The translations under genes were made by a program, and so were the position numbers. Source: Acidobacteriaceae bacterium (GTDB taxonomy: Bacteria > Acidobacteriota > Terriglobia > Terriglobales > Acidobacteriaceae). Taken from it: a DNA stretch of 39,712 bases. How positions within the stretch are numbered: position 1 is the first letter of the stretch; the number at the start of each line of letters is the position of its first letter. Shown here in pieces: positions 17,990 to 26,053 of this stretch. The notes below the pieces were generated by a model. It did no database searches. It was given only the letters and a program-made list of their open reading frames with translations, and was not told where the DNA came from. The stretch covers positions 5,966 through 45,677 of the forward strand of contig PMWW01000180.1 of NCBI GenBank assembly GCA_003165795.1, read 5' to 3'.

Positions 17990-18357
17990 GGCTGGGGTCC
18001 TCCTGGGCCCGAGGATCCGGCCTTAGGAAGTACAGCGCGCAGCCCGTTTTCCAGGTTTTTGAGGCGTTCGGAAATCAAGGAGATCGTAGCCGCCAATTCG
18101 GCGCTTTCGGATTCGCTGATCGCGATCGCCGCACCTTCACCGGTGCGAGGACGGATGAACGCAGCAGCCAACGCCACGATCCAGATTGGAAACACCAAAA
18201 TTCCTACCCAGCCTGCGATATTGATGGCCTCGGCCCAAGGACTGTGGCGTGACCTTGCAACTGCTCCCGGGGTATATGCGAGCAGCAGAACCAACCCTAC
18301 CCCTAGAAGAATCAGAAACAGGAGTATCAGCAGCGAGAAAACATCAAGAAAGGTCAT
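17983..18357 (-). CDS. DUF3302 (YibI-like) inner-membrane protein
   Basis: A 124-residue protein with two membrane helices (about 5-27 and 45-68). The loop between them carries ARSRHSPWAEAINIAGWVG, matching the H-P-x-A-x-A-I-x-x-A-G-W-V signature I associate with DUF3302/YibI. A C-terminal soluble tail contains a short coiled coil (AELAATISLISERLKNLENGLRAVL), similar in design to the tail of the next protein. GGAG lies 7 nt before the ATG. As the first gene of the operon with the adaptor and OMF, it probably belongs to the same complex. Molecular role unknown. Confidence 0.8.
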   Translation of the reverse strand: MTFLDVFSLLILLFLILLGVGLVLLLAYTPGAVARSRHSPWAEAINIAGWVGILVFPIWIVALAAAFIRPRTGEGAAIAISESESAELAATISLISERLKNLENGLRAVLPKAGSSGPGGPQPC

Positions 18358-18376
18358 GTCAAGCTCCGTGGACGCC

Positions 18377-18398
18377 GTGCGGGCCCGAAGGCCCGCAC
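18377..18398. terminator. Strong GC hairpin between sulfatase and DUF3302 genes
   Basis: A perfect 9-bp stem GTGCGGGCC/GGCCCGCAC with a CGAA tetraloop lies in the 61-bp gap after the sulfatase stop codon. No T-run follows on either strand, so it may be a factor-assisted terminator, an mRNA 3' end stabiliser or another repeat-derived hairpin. Confidence 0.5.
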
Positions 18399-18418
18399 TA
18401 CTCTCTCGAGAAACCGAC

Positions 18419-20047
18419 TTAGTCCTGTGGAAGTTTGTATCCCTTTGGAGGTACGGAGAGGTCCTTAGGCAACTCCGGCAGCGCCTCCCAAAAAACTTCC
18501 CCGTCCAGGCCGAGGAAGCGATTCGGATATTCCTTCATTTCCGCAAATGTCTGTTTCAACACCATGCCAAGTGGCGGCATAATCCAGCCGTGGTCATGTT
18601 CAGGGCTTCGGCCGGGAGAAGTCTTCATGGCATCGCCCATGGGTGCTGAGCCCATAAAGACGATATCGTGTAGTTCGAAGGGATCCATTACCAGGTCGTA
18701 CAAAGATGCGGCTGTCTGGTTGCGGTTCACGCCCAGCCAGGAATCATGAGAGTTGTACGTCAGCTTCCAGCGTCCATTGCGCACAGCAATGCCACCACCG
18801 GCGCTGAAGAACAAAACGGTGTCACGCTTTCCAGGCCCCTTGCCCAGGATGAGATCGGATTGATCGATGCCGTCGAAGACAATCGGTGTGCCGCTGTTGT
18901 CCACCCAATGACGCGGAGGCGCAGGCAGGCCCGCTTGTGCTGCCAGCGTAGGATACCAATCCATGCAGGAGAACATGTCGTGGCTCACCACGCCAGCGGG
19001 AACGTGGCCGGGCCAACGAACCATAGCCGGAACCCGGAAGCCGCCTTCGAAGGTACTGCTCTTCTCGCCGCGGAAGGGAGTTTCGCCAGCATCGGGCCAA
19101 GTATCAATCCAGGCACCGTTATCGGTAGTCCAGACGACTATGGTGTTGTCGTCAATCCCGGCTTCTTTGAGGGCGGCCATGATCTGACCGGCCTGCCGGT
19201 CGAGAATTACCAGGCCATCAGTGTAGGGATACTGACCGGGAGACTTACGTACGTCTTCGTCGGGAACAACCGTCGGATTATGCATGCGCATGAAATTCAG
19301 ATCGATAAAGAAGGGCTCGCTGTCTTTGGCATGCTGTTTGATCCACTTGATGACATACTCCGTTTGCCATTGGTCGATCAGCTTTAACTCCGCGGTGCGG
19401 AATTCGCGGCCGTCGAGCATGGCGGTGGCTTGCTTCTCCCCAGGATTTTGCTCCCACATCTTCAGATTCATCTTGGCCCAATACGCCATAAACTGCGGGT
19501 CGTTGGTTGGAAAGTCGGGGTAGAAGCTTAGGTCGTCGTAGGTGTACACGTTTCCGTAGTAAGGCAACATGTAGTGCATCTCGTCAAAGCCATGTTGGGT
19601 AGGGTAGTACTCGGGCTTGTCGCCGAGGTGCCATTTTCCCGTCTGCATGGTGTGATAGCCGGCCTTCTTCAGATACTGTGGAAGGGTAATTTCCGCCTTG
19701 CTGATGCCGTTTGGGTCGCCCGGTATGAATACATTGAGAATGCCGGAACGAACCGGCTCGCGGCCGGTCATTACAGCCAGACGCCCGAGGGTGCACGTGG
19801 GCTGGGCGTAGTAGTCGGTGAAACGCATGCCTTCATTGGCGAGGCGGTCCAGGTTGGGCGTGGGTGCACCGCGGTCCGCGCCGCCACCGTAGACGCCTAA
19901 GTCCATCCAGCCTACGTCGTCGGTCATCAGAATAATGATGTTCGGTTTTTTCGTCTGGGCGGATCCCAGCTTAGTATTCAGTACGACGACGATAAGCAGG
20001 GCTAATGTCCACCAGTCAGATAATTTCGTCAAACGAACTGCTTTCAT
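18419..20047 (-). CDS. Arylsulfatase-family exported hydrolase
   Basis: A 542-residue type I sulfatase. It has a signal peptide (LALLIVVVLNTKLGSA, cleavage near residue 30) and a strong AAAGGAG before the ATG. The metal-binding aspartates lie in MTDDVGW (43-44). The formylglycine site is CTLGR with Cys85, then TGR, GKWHLG (138-143), and a C-terminal WTTDNGAW metal motif. The canonical site is C-x-P/A-x-R. Leu at the third position is unusual, so modification efficiency or the maturase needed is uncertain. The substrate is not predictable. It lies just upstream of the DUF3302/HlyD/OMF operon in the same direction, but a strong hairpin separates them. Confidence 0.9.
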   Translation of the reverse strand: MKAVRLTKLSDWWTLALLIVVVLNTKLGSAQTKKPNIIILMTDDVGWMDLGVYGGGADRGAPTPNLDRLANEGMRFTDYYAQPTCTLGRLAVMTGREPVRSGILNVFIPGDPNGISKAEITLPQYLKKAGYHTMQTGKWHLGDKPEYYPTQHGFDEMHYMLPYYGNVYTYDDLSFYPDFPTNDPQFMAYWAKMNLKMWEQNPGEKQATAMLDGREFRTAELKLIDQWQTEYVIKWIKQHAKDSEPFFIDLNFMRMHNPTVVPDEDVRKSPGQYPYTDGLVILDRQAGQIMAALKEAGIDDNTIVVWTTDNGAWIDTWPDAGETPFRGEKSSTFEGGFRVPAMVRWPGHVPAGVVSHDMFSCMDWYPTLAAQAGLPAPPRHWVDNSGTPIVFDGIDQSDLILGKGPGKRDTVLFFSAGGGIAVRNGRWKLTYNSHDSWLGVNRNQTAASLYDLVMDPFELHDIVFMGSAPMGDAMKTSPGRSPEHDHGWIMPPLGMVLKQTFAEMKEYPNRFLGLDGEVFWEALPELPKDLSVPPKGYKLPQD

Positions 20048-20225
20048 CTTTTCTCCTTTGTCACCAGGTAGTTTCGCAGCCGTACTCCGCGGTGTCAGTT
20101 ATGTATTCCGCTTCGAGCGGTATAGTGGCCGACAAGTCGAATAGGTCACGTTCGAGCACCTTTACCCAACGGCCGAATCCGGGCACGATATCGGCCACTC
20201 TCCGCAAAATGAGGGCCAATACCGA

Positions 20226-20429
20226 TTAGCCTTGCGATTGTCGAAACATCTCGGCGTAAACCTCCTGAGGTGTAAACCCTAAACGAACCACCTGAGCTCT
20301 AACCAGATCGGCAATGGCGCCTGGTTGACCCATCCGCTTGGAGATTTCCCTCTTCAATTGCGCGTGGCGGGCGTGTTCAATGACCTTCTCGCCGTCTTCT
20401 TCGACTTTGACCTTATGCCGGTGCTTCAT
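20226..20429 (-). CDS. Small basic hypothetical protein
   Basis: A 67-residue protein. ATG 20429 is chosen because a GGGGGAG-type ribosome-binding site lies about 9 nt upstream; the open frame reaches 20465. It is rich in Lys, Arg, His and Glu (KHRHKVKVEEDGEK), with a helical second half (GAIADLVRAQVVRLGFTPQEVYAEM). No family is recognised. It lies about 180 bp upstream of the sulfatase in the same direction. In the following gap, 20466-20845, I see no convincing gene; 20510-20620 is AT-rich. Confidence 0.55.
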   Translation of the reverse strand: MKHRHKVKVEEDGEKVIEHARHAQLKREISKRMGQPGAIADLVRAQVVRLGFTPQEVYAEMFRQSQG

Positions 20430-20845
20430 ACACTGTCTCTCCCCCTCAATGGTGTTAAACAGCAAGCATGGTTAAGTTAGAATTGGCTACTTCGACCGTG
20501 GGGAATTCCTGTCCCAGCGCAGTTAATTGAAATAAGAAAACAAGGGGAAAAACACAAAGCCACCTAGTGTTTTTCACAAGTTAATCTCCGTTAGAAAGTT
20601 TGTTAGTGAAACGATAAACAGCTTGGGCGATTGGCTGCCAAGGTCGCCGATGGTTGTTATGGAGCAGCCGTGAAGATGGCAACCGCCCGCGCCTCCATGT
20701 TGGTAAACTGTGGGGGATCTGCTGGCAATTGCCTTCATCGGTCTCTCCTTAGCAGTAGGCAGCGCCGCAACCGTGTCTCGTGCCGTCAGTGACGTCGCTA
20801 CGCTCCTCGTTGCTCAACTGGAACGCTCACAGTGCGGCTCAGTAT

Positions 20846-21031
20846 TTAGACCGGCGGGCTCTGCTGTAACTCTGCTTCGGCAGCCAGCCAATCCTCCACG
20901 TCCAGACCGTCAGCACATCCGCGATGCTCGTAGAGATCATAGGCCCGCTTGCGGATGACCTCCTCAGTCGCGTAGCCGGCCCCATTCCCCGAAATCAGAA
21001 CTTCCACCGCTGCTTTCTTGGCGGTTTTCAT
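20846..21031 (-). CDS. DUF2934-type small protein
   Basis: A 61-residue protein with the DUF2934 signature EEVIRKRAYDLYEHRG...DVEDWLAAEAEL, which I recall as frequent in Acidobacteria and some Proteobacteria. ATG 21031 has AAAGGAG about 12 nt upstream, in a leader (AAAGGAGAAAAG) identical to that of the sulfatase. A long open frame joins it to the HAD remnant upstream, but only because that gene has lost its stop through a frameshift. The original HAD stop is at 21087-21089, just ahead of this gene. Function of the family is unknown. Confidence 0.8.
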   Translation of the reverse strand: MKTAKKAAVEVLISGNGAGYATEEVIRKRAYDLYEHRGCADGLDVEDWLAAEAELQQSPPV

Positions 21032-21086
21032 AGCGATGCTTTTCTCCTTTTGATTGAAATAATGATCACCTTTCCCACGCAAGAAT

Positions 21087-21712
21087 CTACTTCCAGTCGT
21101 TCTTGATACTGATGACAACCCAGCCCTTTGACTTGCTTCGTCATATAGCGCTTGGGTGAAAGTTCCTACCTTGGTATCAGGTAATCCCATGGCCGGGCCG
21201 TACGCATATTCGCGCCAAGTGTCGTCGTGCAGCACGGTCATCATTAACGTTGCTCCACCGTCCGCCTGGGTATATTCCAGCATTTGTTGGTCGCCGGTTG
21301 AGTTGCCGAACGCGGCCTTGGGATGGCGTCCGATGAACAGACAAATGTCTTCCGGCTTTCCTGAGAAATCGTCGTTCAACAGTAGCTTCGGGGGCCTTAC
21401 AAGAATGCCCTGGCCTTGTTTGTTATAGGTATATTGCGTTTCCAAGGCCGAGCCGATGACCTGCTCCGGAGGAATGCCGTACACCTGTTCGCCGTATACA
21501 CGAACGAAATCCTGGCCGCCGCCGGTCACGATGTAGGTCTTGTAACCATTGGCGCGGAGGTACTGCATCACCTCCAGCATCGGCTGGTAAACAAGGTCGG
21601 TGTAGGGCCGATTCCAGCGCTGGTCCGATGCGGAGGCCAGCGCCCAAACGGCGGTACGCGTCGCGACAGCTTGCTTCTGAATGACGGGCTCGACGGTAGC
21701 AGTCGCGCTCAT
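21087..21712 (-). pseudogene. HAD-superfamily phosphatase, N-truncated and frameshifted
   Basis: From about residue 30 of the frame starting at ATG 21712, the sequence matches the C-terminal two thirds of a periplasmic-type HAD hydrolase. It has YQPMLEVMQYLRANGYKTYIVTGGGQDFVR, PKLLLNDD, AAFGNSTGDQQMLEY and GLPDTKVGTFTQALYDEA. The N-terminal part with the nucleophile motif (DxDGT) is absent. Near 21125-21135 a one-base shift moves the frame. Correcting it gives GWVVISIKNDWK and a stop at 21087, the usual family ending. IS remnants begin about 200 bp upstream and probably caused the truncation. GGAG before ATG 21712 means a truncated product might still be made, without catalysis. Confidence 0.8.
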
Positions 21713-21942
21713 GCAGGCTCCAAGAATTGGCCGTGCGGAACGAGTGATGGGCAGCGGGGAGGGACGTCGGATGCGCGGCCAGATGATCCGGGTCGTACTG
21801 GATTGTCGCCCACGACGACTTAAGTCGGAAAGGTCTTCTGTCACCTCAGTGTGTGATTATCTAGCACGATAGATCACAAGAGTTGCGCCATTGACAGCCA
21901 TTTAAGTGATGGCCATGACCATACCTTATGTGACGGGGGTGA

Positions 21943-22325
21943 CTGAACAAATTGATGCAGCTGGAATGGGTGCCGGGGAGTTTCCAGGTCATTCGTCATG
22001 TTCGCCCCAAGCTGTGCTGCACGGGGTGTGATGCGATTGTGCAGGCAGCGGCGCCAAGCCGTCCCATCGATCGCGGCCTGGCGGGTCCGGGACTGCTGGC
22101 GCATGTGGTCACTGCCAAGTTCTGTGATCACTTGCCGTTGTATCGCCAATCGGAGATCTATGGGCGCGAGGGCGTCGAGTTGGATCGCTCGGCGCTGGCC
22201 AAGTGGGTGGGAGACGCCAACCAGTTGCTGCAGCCACTGGTCGAAGTTCTGCGCCGCTATGTCATGGCGGCTGACAAGTTGCACGGTGACGACACGCCGG
22301 TTCCGGTGCTGGCTCCCGAGTTGTA
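21943..22325 (+). pseudogene. IS66-family transposase (TnpC) internal fragment
   Basis: The frame encodes VIRHVRPKLCCTGCD, LAHVVTAKFCDHLPLYRQSEIYGREGVELDRSALAKWVG and LHGDDTPVPVLAP, the central part of IS66 TnpC including the Cys pair and one of the DDE-region aspartates. Both the N-terminal third and everything after LAP are missing. The 3' break lies exactly where an opposing IS91 transposase fragment begins (about 22316-22325). Confidence 0.85.
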
Positions 22326-22514
22326 GGAGATGACGGTCGTCTGTCCGCAGCCGGTACAGCGATCACGGTGTCCGCCGAGCGCAGCGCTACGGCATCGGGT
22401 GATGGCCAGCAACACCTTCTGATGTTGCCAGGTGATCCAGTTGCGACTGCGCTCCACGAATGTCTGCCCCGCACAGCGAACGATGTCGGCCATCTCCAGG
22501 AGAGGGCGACTCAT
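22320..22514 (-). pseudogene. IS91-family transposase N-terminal fragment
   Basis: The frame reads MSRPLLEMADIVRCAGQTF, WITWQHQKVLLAITRCRSAALGGH and DRCTGCGQTTVISYNS. This is the N-terminal zinc-binding region of IS91-type transposases. It stops just before the expected second Cys cluster (CRNRHCPKC in relatives) at the IS66 junction. The start codon directly follows the stop of the recombinase fragment upstream, a pairing typical of these elements. Confidence 0.8.
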
Positions 22515-22739
22515 TTAGGGCTTTGGCCACGGCTCTCGTTTCTGCTTCTCAGCGGACAAGACCAAGGAGTCCAGCGGGCTCGCGGTGGCGCTGAGATGGC
22601 GTTTGGACAGATGCAGGTAGATGGTGGTTTCTTCCAAATCGTGATGCCCTAGCAGCAACTGAATGGTTCGCAGATCAGCGCCGTCTTCCAACAGGTGGCC
22701 GCAATGCGACGGTACTGCGTCTCGTTGATCTGCACCCAT
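22515..22739 (-). pseudogene. Tyrosine recombinase C-terminal fragment
   Basis: [36 protein letters not shown] is the C-terminal catalytic part of a phage-integrase-type recombinase. It includes the LLGH box and the region of the catalytic tyrosine (TTIYLHLS). The Arg-containing box before it (usually LRHSFATHLL) is degenerate, and nothing upstream of 22745 continues the gene. It stays coupled to the IS91 fragment (stop adjoining start). The gap 22746-22976 shows no gene. Confidence 0.8.
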
Positions 22740-22976
22740 CAGAGAATATCATGCAATTCCAATTAGTGTTAACACGCCCTAGCGGGTGGTCAGCTTTTCG
22801 AAGGTAAAGTATCTCCGTACACATCGCGCCGTCTCCAAGCCACCTTTGCTTGAGTGGGTGCTTTGGTTGGGGTCATCGACAGCTTTCGCTTAGCGAGCCG
22901 AGTCTGTCCAATTTTGCGTCTATGGCGACTCCATGTAATTGTATGTTCTGCCACTCATTCGCGCTCGTGAGAAGTC

Positions 22977-24539
22977 CTACTGGATACACTTCAGGATATG
23001 ACCGTCAGAATTGCGTGTGAGTGATGCGAGCAACTGTCCTTGACGATTTCGTACGGTCAGAACCAGGGGCATGCTTCCGGGAAGAGCGTGAGTCGCGCAC
23101 GCATTGCACGGATCGTAAGCCCGAAAGGCCATCTCAATCTTGTTCAGAACTCCCGCGGGAACTTCTCCGCGATGGATCAAGCCCTTGGCGGCTTTGTCCA
23201 CGCTCATGGCGATGCGGGCTGCGTTGTTCTGGGTGGCCACAATGAGATTGGCGCGTTGCACAAGGCCATGTTCATCGGTCTGATAGTGGTGGATCAGGGT
23301 ACCGCGTGGCGCCTCGACCACGCCTACTCCTTCGGTTGGGGTCGCGGTTGGCAAGGTGCGGTATTCCGGTTCCAGCAGCTGGCTGTCGGCGGCAAGCTCG
23401 CGCATCCGTTCCGCCGCATAGAGCAATTCGATGAGTCGTGCCCAGTGATTGGCAAGCGTATGGTGCACAGGTTTGCCGCCTAGCTTGGCAAAGAATCGTT
23501 CGTACTCTTTCTGCGCCAGCGGTGTGGCCATGCCGTCGGCCGCATTCAAACGCGCCAGCGGAGCCACGCTGTATATGCTGGTATCGTCGCCATCGGTGAA
23601 TCCCTTCCAGCCCAGCGGCTTCAGATAGCAGAACTTGGCATAACTCCACGGCTCGACGTGTTCGGCAATGACGCTGGCATAATCATTAGCCTTAAACTTC
23701 TTCCACTCCTTACCCTCTGGAGTGACGACACGGATCTGCCCGTCGTAGAAGTTGACCCGGTTAGCATCGTCAACCATCCCCATACAGAAGGTGCGATGGC
23801 TGTAGTCGTCCCCGGTAATCAGATCCAGGTACGCACGGTTGTTCAGAACGATATCGTCAAACAGGTCAAGGGTAAAGGTGGCGAAGGCCACGGCGTCTTC
23901 CGCCACAGCCTGGAACTGGCTCTGCATCTCAACGGTAAAGCGCTTGGCGACTCCACCCGGCAGTCCAAAAACCGGGTGTACGGGCTTGCCGCCCACTAAC
24001 GTAATCAAATTGCGCAGGCGCCGGCGCATGCTGATGACTTTCTTCGCGTTCTCGATCCCTACGGCTTCGATTACCCCCAGGATGTTGCGTTGCGCGGCGG
24101 GAGCGTCAGGCCCCAGCACGAAATCGGGCCCTCCCAGGTAATAGAAATGCAGGCTGTGGTCCTCGACCATGAAGGCGCTGTACACGATTTCGCGGATTTT
24201 CTTCGCCGTCTCAGGAGGAGTAACGTGATACACGGCGTCGAGTGCTTTCGTGGCGGCCATGTGATGGGCCGTAGGACACACGCCACAAATACGCGAGGTG
24301 ATCTGCGGCATCTCCTCCACTGGTCGTCCCTGCACAAACTTCTCGAAGCCTCGCAACTCAGGTACCTGGAAGTAGGCCCGATCCACTTCGCCGGCGTCGT
24401 CCAGAAACACTTCGATTTTTCCGTGGCCTTCCAGGCGCGTAACCGGGTCGATAGTGACGCGCCGTCCAGGATACGGATCGTTCGCCTTCCCGGCGGACTG
24501 GCGAGAGATTTTCTGGACTGGCATGGTTCCATCTGGCAT
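22977..24539 (-). CDS. mvhA: Group-3c [NiFe]-hydrogenase large subunit (MvhA-like)
   Basis: A 520-residue catalytic subunit that oxidises H2 at the NiFe(CN)2CO site. The L1 motif RICGVC (Cys85, Cys88) and L2 motif DPCNACATH (Cys478, Cys481, His484) supply all four nickel-site cysteines. The 36 residues after His484 would be the tail removed by a maturation protease if processing follows the usual rule. The pattern matches the MvhA/F420-non-reducing type rather than uptake hydrogenases. ATG 24539 is preceded by GAGG about 7 nt upstream. It is the last gene of the hdrCBA-mvhDGA operon, 33 bp after mvhG. No hyp maturation genes lie in this window. Confidence 0.95.
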   Translation of the reverse strand: MPDGTMPVQKISRQSAGKANDPYPGRRVTIDPVTRLEGHGKIEVFLDDAGEVDRAYFQVPELRGFEKFVQGRPVEEMPQITSRICGVCPTAHHMAATKALDAVYHVTPPETAKKIREIVYSAFMVEDHSLHFYYLGGPDFVLGPDAPAAQRNILGVIEAVGIENAKKVISMRRRLRNLITLVGGKPVHPVFGLPGGVAKRFTVEMQSQFQAVAEDAVAFATFTLDLFDDIVLNNRAYLDLITGDDYSHRTFCMGMVDDANRVNFYDGQIRVVTPEGKEWKKFKANDYASVIAEHVEPWSYAKFCYLKPLGWKGFTDGDDTSIYSVAPLARLNAADGMATPLAQKEYERFFAKLGGKPVHHTLANHWARLIELLYAAERMRELAADSQLLEPEYRTLPTATPTEGVGVVEAPRGTLIHHYQTDEHGLVQRANLIVATQNNAARIAMSVDKAAKGLIHRGEVPAGVLNKIEMAFRAYDPCNACATHALPGSMPLVLTVRNRQGQLLASLTRNSDGHILKCIQ

Positions 24540-24572
24540 AAGAGCACCTCGAACAAAACTCCCGAATCAGGT

Positions 24573-25544
24573 CTAAACCCCGCGTTTGTTATGGATCAGT
24601 GAAGCCGGCAAGCTGTAACGATAAAACGTGCCGGCGGGATCGGGGATGGTGGCCAGGATCTGGTCGATTTCGCTTTCGTCTTGACTGTCGATCAAGGAAG
24701 CAATCGCGGAAAGCGCTTTCGCGCCCTGCTCCCGCACTCGCCCAGGCGCGCCACAGCAGCCAGTACAAGGCATGTTCCCTTCAACGCACCGCGCCTCGCA
24801 ACCCGCGCGCGTCGCCGGTCCCAGACAGAGCAGACCCTGGGCGAGCAGGCATTGGGTTTCATCGATCTGGATCTCCTGCGGCCGGCGGAATGCTTTCAGT
24901 GCAATCTTGTCCGGCTTGGAGTCCTTACGCGGGCATTCGGTGCACAGCGCCTCGTCGGGCGCCAGAACGCTTCCTTTCGTGGGAGGATGTTCGCCCAGAA
25001 GCGTAAGCACGGCTCGCGTGACGATCTTCGGCTGCGGCGGACATCCGGGGACGTAGTAGTCAACCTCAACCACTTGATCGAGGCTGCGAACCCGGTCGGA
25101 GAAATAAGGCAGCGTCAGCTCACCGTGCCTATCGTTGAGGGGCAAGCCCGGCATCACCCGATCGGGGTTCTCCGTCGTGGGAGCATCAAAATACACCGCT
25201 TGCAGGATGCTCTCACGCGTGAAGAAATTGGCCAGTCCAGGAATGCCTCCCAGGTGCGAGCATGAGCCAAACGCAACCAGGTACTTCGACTTGCGGCGCA
25301 GCAGTCCGGCCATCTCTTCCTGCTCCGAGGTGCGGATTGCGCCGTTCAAGAAGGTCGCCAGGATGGAGCCATCCGGCATTTGCTCGACATCGCTACGTTT
25401 GAAATCGAGAGCCACTGGCCAGAACACGATGTCGGCGGCCGCGACCACATCGAGTATCTGCTCCGCCACGTCGACCACCGCCTCTTCGCAACCGCCGCAG
25501 GAGGCACACCAGTAGAACGCAATCTTAGGTTTCTCCCGGGTCAT
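24573..25544 (-). CDS. mvhG: [NiFe]-hydrogenase small subunit (MvhG-like)
   Basis: A 323-residue Fe-S subunit that passes electrons from MvhA to MvhD. The N-terminal FYWCASCGGCEE (Cys13, Cys16, Cys19), GSCSHLGG and PGCPPQP segments bind the proximal [4Fe-4S] cluster. Further cysteines in the second half (LCTECPRKD, CLGPATRAGCEARC, CTGCCG) fit the medial and distal clusters. No twin-arginine signal is present, so the enzyme is cytoplasmic, as expected for group 3. The start codon overlaps the mvhD stop by 4 bp. Confidence 0.94.
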   Translation of the reverse strand: MTREKPKIAFYWCASCGGCEEAVVDVAEQILDVVAAADIVFWPVALDFKRSDVEQMPDGSILATFLNGAIRTSEQEEMAGLLRRKSKYLVAFGSCSHLGGIPGLANFFTRESILQAVYFDAPTTENPDRVMPGLPLNDRHGELTLPYFSDRVRSLDQVVEVDYYVPGCPPQPKIVTRAVLTLLGEHPPTKGSVLAPDEALCTECPRKDSKPDKIALKAFRRPQEIQIDETQCLLAQGLLCLGPATRAGCEARCVEGNMPCTGCCGAPGRVREQGAKALSAIASLIDSQDESEIDQILATIPDPAGTFYRYSLPASLIHNKRGV

Positions 25545-26053
25545 ACGCCCACCTCCTGCGGTACCTGCTCGCCAGAACCGCCGCGGACGAGGGCCGGCCC
25601 GCGTTTCAGTTGTAGCGGTCCGAGCTTTCGCAGCTTCTCCACCATGTCGTCAATGACCACGCGCACCCGATCACCTTCCGCGGCAGAGATCCATTCCAGG
25701 CGAAAGCGCTCTTCTTCGATGCCGAACTGCTCCAGCACCCGCTTCAGCAGCCGGGCCCGGCGCAGACAGTTGTAGTTGCCCTGCTGATAGTGGCAATCAC
25801 CGGGATGACATCCGCCGATAAGCACGCCGTCGGCTCCGTGGGCGAAGGCGTCCAGCACAAACTGGGGATCAATGCGCCCCGAACACATGACCCGGATGAC
25901 GCGCACGTTGGGGGCGTACTTGATACGGGAAGTTCCCGCCAGGTCCGCCGCCAGATACGTGCACCAGGTGCAGAAGAAGCCCACGATGCGCGGCTCCGCG
26001 ACTTCGGTGGACACCTGACCGTTTCCTGAAACCGACTCGATGGCGTTAGGCAT
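25541..26053 (-). CDS. mvhD: MvhD-type [2Fe-2S] linker subunit
   Basis: A 170-residue protein (ATG 26053 overlaps the end of hdrA by 8 bp; the open frame further upstream is hdrA antiphase sequence). It has the MvhD Cys pattern FFCTWC (28, 31), MCSGRIDP (57), GGCHPGDCHY (82, 87) and NYNC (96). In methanogens MvhD carries a [2Fe-2S] cluster and links the hydrogenase to HdrA. Its place between hdrA and mvhG fits that role. The C-terminal 25 residues are basic and variable. Confidence 0.93.
   Translation of the reverse strand: MPNAIESVSGNGQVSTEVAEPRIVGFFCTWCTYLAADLAGTSRIKYAPNVRVIRVMCSGRIDPQFVLDAFAHGADGVLIGGCHPGDCHYQQGNYNCLRRARLLKRVLEQFGIEEERFRLEWISAAEGDRVRVVIDDMVEKLRKLGPLQLKRGPALVRGGSGEQVPQEVGV

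Noticed and set aside
20710-20958. 82-codon plus-strand frame starting with a hydrophobic stretch (LLAIAFIGLSLAVGSAA)
   Set aside because: There is no ribosome-binding site, and it runs antisense into the DUF2934 gene with a low-complexity basic end. A short signal-like start alone is not enough.
20846-21844. Novel HAD-DUF2934 fusion protein
   Set aside because: A single-base frameshift and an internal start with a ribosome-binding site explain the long frame better.
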